From: Simmondsia chinensis
Taxonomy: Eukaryota; Streptophyta; Magnoliopsida; Caryophyllales; Simmondsiaceae
Direction of reading: 5' to 3'
DNA length: 64,000 nt
Assembly: GCA_018398585.1 (NCBI GenBank)
Contig: JAGTTD010000009.1
Span: 13,893,193 to 13,957,192 of the forward strand
Shown: positions 10,363-20,536 of the stretch, piece after piece
Layout of the letters: the number at the start of each line of letters is the position of its first letter
Position numbering within the stretch: the first letter of the stretch is position 1
Program-made: the position numbers and the translations under genes
Notes under the pieces: model-generated
Database searches by the model: none
Told to the model about the DNA's origin: nothing
The model's input: only the letters and a program-made list of their open reading frames with translations

Positions 10363-13070
10363 ATGTTGGCGGCTCACCTGCCTCGTGCAGGCTTACGGCT
10401 TACACATTCCTACCCCAGATGGGCTTACGGCTTTATGTGTAGGCATCTCACCTACTTCGAGCGGGATTACGGCTTACGCATCTCACCTAGCTCACATGGG
10501 CTCACCGCTTTATGTGTTGGCGTCTCACCTACCTCGTGCAGGTTCACGGCTTATGCTTCTCGGCTGCCTTGAACGAGCTTACGACTTTATGTGTTCTCTT
10601 CTCACATACCTCACACGGGCTTACGGCTTACACAACTCGCCTACCTCAGATGGGTCTACGACTTTATGTATCTGTGTCTCACCTACATCGTGCGGGCTTA
10701 AGCATCTCGCCTGCCTCAGACAGGCTTACGACTTTACATATTGGCGTCTCACCAGGCTCGTGCGGGCTTACGGATTACACATCGATCCTATGTAAGACGG
10801 GCTAACGGCTTTAAGTATCAACATCTCACCTGCCTTGTGCAAGCTTACGGCTTACACATCTCGGCTGCCTCAGACAGCTTACGGCATTATGTGTTGGCAT
10901 CTCGCCTGCCTCGTGTGGGCTTATGGCTTACGCATCTCGCCCGCCTTAGCGAGCTTACGACTTTATGTGTTTTCGTCTCACCTGTGTCATGCGGGCTTAC
11001 AACTTATTCATTGCGCCTACCTCAGACGGGCTTGCGGCCTTAAGTATCAGTGTCTTACCTGCCTCGTGCGGGCTTACAGCTTAGTCATCTCCCTTGCCTC
11101 AGATGGGCTATGGCCTTACGTGTTGGCATCTCACTTGCCTCATGCGGACTTACGACTGACGCACGTCGCTTGCCTCAGGCGGGCTCACAGCATTATGTGT
11201 TGGCATCTCTCCTACCTCATGCTGGCTTACGGCTGACGCCCATCTTGCCTGCCTCAGTCGGGCTTATGCCTTTATTTGTTGGCATCTCACCGGCTTCGTA
11301 CAGGCTTACAGCTTTATGTGTTGATGTCTCACCTACCTCTTGTGGGCTTGTGGATTGTGCATCTCGCCTGCCTTAGTCGAGCTTACGACTTTTTGGGTTT
11401 TCATTTCACCTGCCTCGTGCGGGCTTACGGCTTTCGCATCTCTCCTACCTTAGATGGGCTTACTGCTTTATGTATCTGTGTCCCACCTGCCTCATGCGGG
11501 CTTACAGCTTACGCATCTCGCCTGCCTCAGTCGGGCTTCCTACTTTATGTGTTGGAGTCTCACTTGCCTCGTCCGGGCTTACGGCTTATGCATCTTGCCG
11601 GCCTCAGACAGGCTTACGGCTTTATATGTTGGCGACTCACCTACCTCGTGCAGGCTTACGTCTTACACATCTTGCCTACCTCAAATGGGCCAACGGCTTT
11701 ATGTGTTGGTGTCTCATCTGCCTCGTGCGGGTTTACGGCTTACGCTTCTCGCCTGCCTCGGATGAGCTTACGACTTTGTGTGTTGTCGTCTCACCAGTCT
11801 CATGCGGGCTTACGACTTACGCATCTCACCTACCTCAGACGAGCTTATGACTTCATGTATTTGTGTCTCACCTACCTTGTACGTGCTTATGGCTTACGCA
11901 TCTTGCCTAAGACGGGCTTACGACTTAACATATTGGCATCTCACCTGCCTCATGCAAGCTTATGCCTTACACATCTTTCCTACCTAAGACAGGCTAATGG
12001 GTTTTAATTATCGGCGTCTCACCTGCCTTGCATAGGCTTACGGCTTGCACATCTAGTCGGCCTCAGACGGGCTTACGGCTTTATCTGTTGGCGTCTCACC
12101 TGCCTCGTGCAGGCTTATGGCTTATGCATCTTGCCTGACTCCAATGGGCTCATTGCTCTATGTGTTGGTGTCTCACCTACCTCATGCTGGCTTACAGCTT
12201 ACGCATCTTGCTTGCCTTATCCAGGTTTATTATTTTATGTGTTGGCATCTCATCGACATCGAGCTAGCTTACGGCTTGATATGTTGGCGTCTCACCTACC
12301 TCGTGCGGGCTTGCGACTTACACGTCTCGCCTGCCGCAGATGGGACCACGGCTTATGCATCTCACCTTCCTCATACGAGCTTACGACTTTTTTTGTTGTC
12401 GTTTCACTTGTCTCATGCAGCCTTACGGCTTACGCAATAGGACTTTATGTATTGGCATCTCACCTACCTCGTGCGGGCTTACGGCTTACGCATCTTGCCC
12501 ACCTCAGACGGGCGTACGGCTTTATGTATTGGCGTCTAACCTGCCCCGTGTGGGCTAATGAATATGCTTCTTGCCTGCCTCAGACAGGTTTATGGCGTTA
12601 TGTGTTAGCTTCTCTCCTACCTCGTGCGGGCTTACAGCTTACGCATCTCACCTTCCTAAGAAGGGCTCACAGCTTTATCTACTGGCGTCTCACTTTCCTT
12701 GTGCGTGCTTTTGGCTTATGCAACTCGCCTGCCTCAGACGGGCTTACGACTTTATGTGTTGGCATCTCATCTACTTCGTGCAGGATTATGGCTTTATGTG
12801 TTTGCGTCTCACCTGCCCTGTAAGGGCTTTTGGGTTACGCATCTCGCCTGCCTCAAACGGGCTTACGACTTTATGTATCGGTGTCTTACCTGCCTCGTGT
12901 GGGCTTACGGCTTACGCATCTCACCTGTCTCAAATGGGCTTAAGGCTTTATGTATAGGCATCTCACCTACCCCGTGCGGGCTTACAGCACTTGCATCCTT
13001 GGCTGCCTCGGAAGGGCTTATGACTTAGATATTTGCATCTTGCCCGCCTTGGAGGGGCTTATAGCCTAAT
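10363..13070. repeat. Large tandem array of a ~78-bp dimeric unit
   Basis: About 35 degenerate copies of a unit of two related ~39-bp halves fill 2.7 kb. One half reads around GGCATCTCACCTGCCTCGTG CGGGCTTACGG, the other around CATCTCGCCTGCCTCAGACG GGCTTACG. The period is close to 26 codons, so several frames stay open for long stretches (up to 243 codons at 11276-12007). These are repeat artefacts, not genes. The array sits in the 3' non-coding region of B, where Tat elements are known to build tandem repeats. Confidence 0.9.
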
Positions 13071-13127
13071 TAATAACATTCCATTATTATTACTTGTTAC
13101 TATTTTTGTTATTATTATTATTTTTTT

Positions 13128-13130
<3 letters not shown>

Positions 13131-13168
<38 letters not shown>
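13131..13168. repeat. (TA)n microsatellite
   Basis: About 19 AT dinucleotides lie immediately left of the MITE. A second, shorter (AT)n run at 13475-13494 lies immediately right of it, so the MITE sits inside what may once have been one run. Confidence 0.9.
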
Positions 13169-13172
<4 letters not shown>

Positions 13173-13475
13173 TAGTGTTCTTATGAGAGCGTGAGATAGT
13201 GAGAGGGGCAAATCCTTTCCCTTCATTGTAATAGAAGCCCAAGATTTGTGGGACATTAAAAAATAACAATTTACGGCACAGATTTTTTGAGTATTGAAAA
13301 AAAAATCAACAACAATTTCCTTTCTTTACCCCTTCTTTCTTTCTGCCCCATAAAGGGATAAGGCTCATAAATTGTTATTTTTTTTAAAATGTTCAACAAA
13401 TCTTAGCCGTGAATTACAATGGAGGGCAAGGATTCACCCCTTTTACACTCTCACCCTCTCATAAGAACCCCACCA
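13169..13475. mobile_element. MITE with long inverted repeats, TA-flanked
   Basis: The left arm (GTGTTCTTATGAGAGCGTGA...) and the right arm (...CACCCTCTCATAAGAACCCC) are inverted copies. The match continues inward through CATTGTAAT/ATTACAATG and the CGGCACAGATTTTTTGA / TCAACAAATCTTAGCCG pair. The element is ~300 bp, non-coding and flanked by TA repeats. TA flanks fit a Tc1/mariner-like or similar family, but the exact duplication cannot be resolved within (TA)n. Confidence 0.7.
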
Positions 13476-13523
13476 TATATATATATATATATATGGAGTT
13501 ATTATAGAAGGCAGGGTACACTT

Positions 13524-14800
13524 TTATTCTTGTCGGGGCTTCATACATAATATTTTTTTTAAATTTAGAATGATCCATGTTATTGGGTTCGAGGTTTTTT
13601 CCAGTTGTTGCAAACGAAACGCCCCTTCTCTGGTTGTCCTAGAGACTCTATAGGGTCCTTCCCAGTTAGCGGATAATTTCTCGTGGTGATGCCTCGAAGA
13701 CTCCGTTTGTCTTACTACTAACTCCTTGAAAAGTTCTGTTTCTTGATTCAAAGTTAAAGTACTTCTCCATCTTTGTTTTTTGAGTGATCATTCTGATTAA
13801 TGCGTTTCGTGCGTTTCCTCCACCCTGTTTAGCGACTGCTCAATGCTTCTTCATTATGCTCCATGCTATATACTCGAATGGACTCTCCTATTTCTACTAG
13901 CAGTACTGCCTCTGTACCATACACCAAGTTGTACGGGATTTCTTCTGTAGGGTTTCACGTCGTTGTTTTGTAGGCCCATAATATGATGAGTAATTCCTCT
14001 GCCCATTTTCCCTTCGCCTAATCCAACAATCGCTTTAGGACTGAAAGTATGTGCTTGTTCGCAGATTCCGCCTGACCATTACTTTGTTCGTGCCACATAG
14101 AGGTGTAGTTTATGTCAATTCCCAAGTTTTTGTAATAATTACGGAGCCTTTATGAGGTGAATTGAGTGCCATTGTCAGCAACTAGGACCCGTGGGATTCC
14201 GTAACGAGTTATTATTCCTTTCTAGAGGAGACGTTTGATAGCGTGGTCTGTGATTCGTGCCACAAGCTCGGCCTCTATCTATTTGCTAAAATAGTCTATG
14301 GCCACAATGATGTATTTCCTTTGTCTTGTTGCTTTGGGGTACAAAACTAAGATATCCATTCCCCATTGAGCAAAGGGAATGGGATTGAGTATGGGCTAGA
14401 GCTAGGATGCAGGCGTGTGGATTATCAGATCATGTTTCTGACATTTCTAGCATTTTTGGACAAGGTCTAGCCCTTCGCTTTTCAAGGTCAGCTAGTGATA
14501 ATCTGATCGTAGTGCTTTGGTGGTCAAAGCTCGATGATTAAGGTCTTGCCTGCAAATGCCTTCATGAATTTCCCGCAAGACATACTTCCCCTCTTCTTCT
14601 ACAACACACTTCAACAGGGGATGCACGAAAGGTTTTTTGTATAAGTCTCCATTGACCAGCTCAAACCATGGGGCTCGTTTTCATATTTGCTTTGCCTCCA
14701 GCTGGGAGTCGGGGAGGGTCCCATCTCTTATCAACTGGATAAGGGGGAGATGCTAGTCATTCATGGTTTGAACTTGGACAACTCCCTCTTACAAGGACAA
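13524..14800 (-). pseudogene. Integrase of element B, decayed
   Basis: Minus-strand frames read through the integrase core and C-terminal region of a gypsy pol. QWGMDIL, VADNGTQF and EQSNGQAE carry the three acidic positions of the D,D(35)E core (about 14370, 14180 and 14080). A C-terminal ANWEGPYRV followed by LKK (13690-13540) is the usual end. Stops interrupt it repeatedly. The C-terminal ORF 13751-13524 is the longest open piece. It pairs with the integrase end of C (NWEGPYYV, 23356-23380). Confidence 0.8.
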
Positions 14801-14803
14801 AAT

Positions 14804-16727
14804 TCAGCATGACATCCGGATTTCTTCTATCCGAATGGCAGGGTCTAAATCTTTCTCCTCTATCTCTAAGCTGGCGATTCGGCTCAACTCATCTGCTTTA
14901 ATGTTCACAGTTTGCGGTACGAGGTGAATTTTGAAGGAGGAAAATGTCTTCGCTACCTCATTCACCATTCTTAGATGCTTTGTCATGATGGACTTGCTTA
15001 ACAACCAGCTCAGAGTCGCTGAGTACCTCTACCTGGCGTGCCCCTGCCTTTTGCGCCATTCTCAGCCTGTGGAAGTGTGCTTCGTATTCGGCTTCGTTTT
15101 TTCTGGTCTTGAACTTGAATCTCAGTGCGTAGGGGAAGTGCTGATTCTCGGGCGAGATGAGCAGAATGCCCACCCCATTCCCCTGGTTGTTGGAAGATCC
15201 ATTGATATATAGTTTTCACAACCTTTCTGAGGTATCGGTCAGTCCCAGTTTTGGTGAAACTTGGTTGGTGAATGATCATTCCGCGAGGAAGTTGGCTAGA
15301 GCCTGTGCTTTGATCACGATCCATGATTCGAACAGAATGTCGTATTTAGAGAGTTCAACCACCCAGGAAAACATTCTTCTCGAGCATTCCAATCGCTGGA
15401 GTGATTTTTGTAGAGACTGGTCAATTCATATTCAGATACAGTGTGCCTAAAAGTAGGCTCGGAGTCTCTATGCAACCAATGATGATGGCGTAGGCAAGCT
15501 TCTTGATGCGGGGGTATCGTGTCTGGCATCCCACAATATTTGACTCACGAAGTAGATTGGCATTTAGAGGCTCTCTTTTTCGAATATTAACAATGTGCTT
15601 ATCTTGTCATATGATGCCGAAACATAGAGAATCAAGTCTTCCACTGAGATGGGCTTTCACATGACTGAGAGGTTCGCCGGATGCTCTTTAAGTTCTCAGA
15701 GGGCTTGTTCACAAGTCTCATCCCAGTTGAAAACCTCTCTTCTCCTAGTATCCTAAAAAAGGGAGGGACCGATCCACCAACTGGTTGATGAATTTGTTCA
15801 GAGCAGCCACGCAGCTCGTCAGCTTTTGGATATCCCTTGACGTTTTCAAGGTTTCCAACCTCAGTATGGCATCTATCTTGGTAGGGTTGGCCTTTATCCC
15901 TCTCGTGCTTATGATGAAGCCAAAAAAATATTCCTTCTGAATTGTGAATGTGTATTTGTGCGGATTTAGGCGCATTCCGTGAGCTTTAAGTGTTTCCAAC
16001 GTTTCCTTAGGTCACTCACATGATTTTAGGCTTCCTTGCTTTTTATTATCATACCATCGACTTATACCTCCAAGTTCTTCTATGTTTGCTGCCGAAAGAC
16101 ATGATTCACTAGTCGCAGGTATGTGGCTTCTGCATTTTTAGTCCTAAAGGCATGACTCAGAAGCAGCATGTGCCTTCATGGGTGATGAGGGATGTTGTTT
16201 CCTCCTCTTCTGGGTCCATCGGAATATGGTGGTATCCAGAGAAGGCATCCAAGAAGCTGAACAGCGCGTAACCTGCCGTGGAGTCGACTAGTTGATCTAT
16301 CTTAGGGAGGGGGAATAAGTCCTTTGGGCAAGCCTTATTCAGATCGGTAAGATCTACACGCATCCACTATATTCCATTTGGCTTCTTTACCAGAACTACA
16401 TTTGCCAGCCAATCTGGGCATAAAACCTCTCGTATAAAATTGTCTTTTAGGAGCATTCGCACTTCCACGCTTATAATCTTATTCCGTTTCGCGTAGAAGT
16501 TGCATTTTTTCAATTTCACGAGTCCTTTTTTGGTCGAGACATTCAGGCAATGACAGATGATACGGCTCTCTATACCTGGCATTTTGTTTACTGAATACAT
16601 GAAAACCTCCTGGTACTATCAGAGTACTTGCTAGATTTGGTCTCCTACGTCCGCGCCTAGCTATGTCCCAATTTGGACCAACTTCCCTGGTTCCGGTTCG
16701 ACCCTGATGGTTTCCTCTAGGTCTCAA
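14804..16727 (-). pseudogene. Reverse transcriptase and RNase H of element B, decayed
   Basis: RT motifs are visible on the minus strand: VDLTDLNKACPKD (about 16355), FSFLDAFSGYHHIPM (about 16260) and FGFIISTRGIKANP (about 15920). RNase H follows with NEAEYEAH and SDSELVVKQV (15120-15000) and a second piece at 15004-14804 ending in DELSRIASLE. The catalytic box near 16043-16067 reads VDGM instead of YVDDM, with the Tyr codon a stop and the second Asp changed to Gly, so it is inactive. Several frameshifts split the rest. Confidence 0.85.
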
Positions 16728-16840
16728 CCTTCCTTCTCTCGGCCTTCAACCTCCCCAGCTTCAGGCATGTCTTGGGCGTAGCAACAACTAAGAGCCGTTT
16801 GCTGACAGCCTCTCATGGTCATGATGCTCCTTTTATCTGA

Positions 16841-17965
16841 TTAGAATTTCTTGGCGAGGTGGAAAGTTGACACCAATGCCCCAAATGAGTTTAGTATCGG
16901 GCGCCCTAGGATGGCGTTGAGTTCCGAGCTGGCAACCAGGACATAAAATTCAACCTTAAGCGTATGTCGTTGTTCCCCGTCTCTCAAGAGGATATCAAGG
17001 CTTATGGTGCCCAATGGATTAACCACTTTGCCAAACAATTCTACGAGGTTCCCAGTTGTGTGGAGCAATTTTTTGAGCGGTATCCCCATTTGTTCGAAAC
17101 AATGGAGGAAAAGGATGTTAACCACAACTTTCTTGATCCACCAAAGCTCTTTCAATGGAGTAGTTACTGATGTCCATAGTGATGACCATGGGATCTTCGT
17201 GCGGGGTTTTGGCGTTCTTAAGATCATCTTGCATAAAGGTCAAGGGTTGGCATTTTCTAGCTTTGTTTTCACACCTCCCTGGAGTATTGATGCTTGCGTC
17301 TTTCTGTTTTTTTCTTTATTGTTGCAATCACATGTCTCAGAGCGTTTGTGGTAATGTTTTTTCCTTCATAAGTGGGTTTGGAGGTTCTGGACTTGATTTT
17401 TCTTATATCCGTGAATTTCCCCAGATCGCCTTTCTTTCCCAATGTATCCGTCCGGTATCTGAGCACTGACAGTCTTTGGTATCATGCCCTGGTGCTTCAT
17501 GGTATTCGTTCCACTAATTCTGGTTCGTCTTGGTCGTAGGGTACACGGGAGCCTGGTCCCTTTCTACCTCGGGTTTCTTAACTTTCAAGAGTAGTTTGGG
17601 GGTCTCCTTCGGCTAGGATTGCATACTCTGCTTACGTCTCTTACTGCTCTCTCGGGCCTTGAGCTGGGGCCGGGGGCATACATCCTGTACTATCCGTGCT
17701 CGTGCCTTGGTTGCTCGGTTTTGGTCATCATGTCTTCACCAATGATGTATTTGTCGGCTTTTTCCCAAAGCGCGTCTATGGTTGTGGGGAGAGTCATTGC
17801 GAGGGCAAACTTGAAGTCGCTATTCCAAGGCCCTTTGATGAAAGCAGTGATGGCTGTCTAATCTGCTAGGTTTGGGATGCTGATTATCGCTTTGGGGAAT
17901 CATCGAATGAATGGCCTTAAGGACTCGTCGTCGGTTTGTTTGAGCCGGATTAGTTGGGCAGCGGT
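16841..17965 (-). pseudogene. Protease and C-terminal gag of element B, decayed
   Basis: The open stretch 17227-16841 holds NAILGRPILNSFGA, the flap/C-terminal motif of Tat-type retropepsins. The active-site region upstream is frameshifted (LVDQES readable in another frame near 17140). From about 17600 to 17965 the minus strand encodes the C-terminal half of gag (for example FALAMTLPTTIDALWEKADKY). It breaks off at the target duplication of C and resumes on the other side at 31161. Confidence 0.8.
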
Positions 17966-18463
17966 CGTTAGGGAAAGACACCATTTGCTAGGACAGCCGC
18001 CTCCCCAGGCACAGATTGTTAGGAGCCTGCCCAAATTAACGGTCATCAAGGACAACTACCACAGCCCTAGCGGTAATCATGTACCCTAGCGGTACTCCTC
18101 ACCCTTGCGGTACTCTTACACCCTAACGGTACACCTACACCTAGCGGTACTCCTATACCATAGCGGTATCCCTACACCCTAGCGGTACTCCTGCACCCTA
18201 GCGGTATCCCTACACCCAGGCAGTACTCTTACACCCTAACGGTACTCCTACACCCTAGCGTATCCCCGCACCCTAGCGGTGCTCCTGCACCCTGGCAGTA
18301 TTTCTCACCCTAGCAGCACCCTCATACCCAAGCTATACTCTCTCCCACCTAACGCCAAGGGGTCCCCTCCTAACCCCTATAAATACAGTAATAAACACCA
18401 CAGAAAAGGGGAACTTGAGCTCTATTCACCCTTAAACGATCCCTACCAAAAAACCCTGAAACA
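17966..18463 (+). repeat. 5' LTR of element C (498 bp)
   Basis: It begins CGTTAGGGAAAG (TG mutated to CG; the 3' copy has TGTTAGGG) and ends GAAACA. Its middle is a minisatellite of a ~16-19-bp unit around ACCCTAGCGGTACTCCT, with about 15 copies. The 115 bp around the TATA box differ from the 3' LTR at only a few sites, while the outer part differs more. Confidence 0.9.
18378..18385 (+). promoter_or_regulatory. TATA box in the C 5' LTR
   Basis: TATAAATA lies ~80 bp before the LTR end and is kept identically in the 3' LTR (31075-31082). It probably sets the U3/R boundary. Confidence 0.75.
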
Positions 18464-18464
18464 A

Positions 18465-18482
18465 TTGGCGCCGTCTGTGGGA
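18465..18482 (+). promoter_or_regulatory. Primer-binding site of element C
   Basis: TTGGCGCCGTCTGTGGGA follows the LTR after one base. This is the form usual for plant Tat-lineage elements. The same site in slightly different form (TTGGCGTGGTCTGTGAGA) is present in B. I do not assign the tRNA with certainty. Confidence 0.85.
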
Positions 18483-18616
18483 AGGGTACTAACGCTTCCT
18501 TCATGTCAAATACCAGTCATTCCACACCCCTCCACCGGGAGGGTCACCACTAAGATTATGTAACTCGAGAACAATTCAATCAATTACAACACCAACTCAC
18601 CCAGTTCTTTACCCAA

Positions 18617-19435
18617 ATGGCGGATAACGGCGCCGGAAGGGTCCCAGACCCTAGCCGATTCACCACCACCCCCAGAGCCTCTAGGCAAGCTCCAACTGAG
18701 AGTCAAAACCCAATCACCGAGTCCAGTACCTGCGCTCACCATAACTATGAAAGCAGTAACCACACACAGGATGCCGGAGCAGGGGTAATGCCTCTGGTAC
18801 CTGGAACCCACTCACCTTTTACATCCCGACTCCTCTAGGCACCTATAGGGAAGGTGAAGATCCCTAATATGGATGCATTTGACGGGACCCAGGGCCCTGA
18901 GGACCATCTGGCCGGTTTTGCTGCGCGGATGTACCTACAGGACGTAGGGGAAGATATATGGTGCAAATGCTTTCCCGCCACTCTCAAGAGGGCCGCGCAA
19001 AGTTGGTTCTCCTCCCTCCCATACTCCTCCATCGACATATTTACGGAGCTCTCTGAACGGTTTGTACGTCACTTTGTGAGCAACAAGAGAAGAAGGACAA
19101 CGGCTGCACATCTTCTCAAACTACAGCATAATGAGTTTGAACCCCTAAGAAGTTATGTACGACGATTCACCGGTGCCACGATCGACGTCGCCAGCCTCTC
19201 TGATGCGACGGCCATTACTGCATTTGTTAACGGACTACATAATTCTCCCTTTAAATTTGTGCTAGCCAAGGGACCGCCTCTAACCGTTGATGACCTGTGG
19301 CGCAAGGCCAACAGGTATATTACCACTGAGGATGTGATGCAAGTAGCGCCAAGGCCTGAAGTAGTTCATGTGGGGACCTCTCCAAGGCCAAAAGAAGGTT
19401 TCAGGCCACCGCTGAGAAATGCCCGGCCACCATAA
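18617..19435 (+). pseudogene. gag of element C
   Basis: The frame from ATG 18617 runs to a stop at 19433, broken by a TAG at 18836. Residues after 18854 form a typical Retrotrans_gag domain: a GPEDHLAGF-like start, WCKCFPATLKRAAQSWFSSLP, a FVRHFVSNKRRRTTAAHLL segment and RSYVRRF. Gag would form the particle that packages element RNA. Downstream (19436-19900) frameshifts and several stops have destroyed the zinc-knuckle region, of which only a HNTAECR trace remains at about 19570. Confidence 0.85.
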
Positions 19436-19900
19436 AGGCATAGGCCCTTCTTTAAAACATAGATCCCACCGAAAGCCGCATGACCGCTGCTGGCGATAAA
19501 AGCAAGAGAACAGCCAAAAGAGTCAAAAAACAAAAAAAATGATTGGCGCGCGTATCGCCAAATAACCACCCACAACACCGCAGAATGCCGTGGGTTCAAA
19601 TCCCGCCTGGGGGAGGCTGAGCGCACGGGGAAGTGGATAGAGTATGCAAACTTACAAAGGATAAAGACAAGAAAAGCTCGCGGTGAAGATGCTCATGACC
19701 CAGGACCGAGCAAAACAGCTCCCTCGGTCATCGCCACCATCACTAAATGAGAACTGCTAGTAAGTGGAAAATCAGAGGTTAGGGGAAAAGGGAAGGGGCC
19801 CTACCTAGAACTTAATAAACCTAAGCGCATAAGCTTCACAGAGGAGGATGCGCAAGGGGTTGACGCATACCAAGAGGACCCTCTGGTTATAACCGCCAAT

Positions 19901-20536
19901 ATTCACGGATACATCATCCACAGAATCCTGGTTGACCAAGGCAGTTATGAGATGGGGATGTCCACCTCCTCCCTTATCCCCACATCAAGCCCTGTCGTAG
20001 GGTTCGCCGGAAATCCTGTTATACTGCAAGGGAAGATACTTATAGCCACCACCTTTCAGGGTGAGGGAGGACAACACACCATCAAGATTGAATTCCTAGT
20101 CATAGACGCTCCCTCAGCCTATAATGTGATCCTTGGGAGACCCTCCTTAAATCGTCTAAGGGCCGTGGTCTCCACCTATCATCTAGCCATGAAGTTCAAA
20201 AGTGACACTGGCGACATCATGACCGTACGTGGCAGTCAAGGCTCCCTCTCTGAATATTATCACAACTTTCCTAATTCGGCCTTAATAACCACTGAGCCAG
20301 TTGAGCCCAAGTCATCCTCAAATCTGGATCCGGCCCCATCATCTCTGGAAAAGTATGAACTAGAGCCAGGGCGATACACCTCAGTCCCTCGCCACCTGAA
20401 GGAGAGGATTGGCGAACTCTTAAAACAATACCGGGATGTCTTCTCATTTTCTGTTGACGAGATACCCGGAATACCGCCAGAGGTGATCACCCACCCGCTC
20501 AATGTTCAGATCGACAAAAAACTAGTGAAACAGTGA
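19901..20536 (+). pseudogene. Retropepsin of element C
   Basis: This is in the same frame as gag. VDQGS at about 19933 is the aspartic protease active-site region; its usual follow-up is altered to YEMGM. YNVILGRPSLNRLRAVVS near 20120 is the C-terminal motif. A linker then leads to the RT and ends in a TGA at 20534-20536, where related elements read on into the RT N-terminus. The protease would cut the Gag-Pol polyprotein. Confidence 0.85.

Larger units (their letters stand above)
4393..17965 (-). mobile_element. Tat-type Ty3/gypsy element B, 3' part
   Basis: B is a minus-strand element whose pol (about 13.5-17.2 kb) and gag (17.6-17.97 kb, continued at 31.16-31.83 kb) resemble those of C. 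An antisense gene remnant lies far 3' of pol at 4393-5813, and a 7.7-kb region between them is full of tandem arrays. Primer site and 5' LTR lie at 31828-32563. C interrupts it at 17965/31161 and A at 4393, so the 3' LTR is outside the window. The Tat lineage is known for long variable 3' regions and antisense ORFs, which fits. All coding parts are broken. Confidence 0.85.

Noticed and set aside
10363..13028. Long overlapping plus-strand ORFs (up to 243 codons) in the 78-bp array
   Set aside because: They occur in all three frames at once and follow the repeat period, which is a multiple of three. No start context, domain or frame preference points to a real protein.
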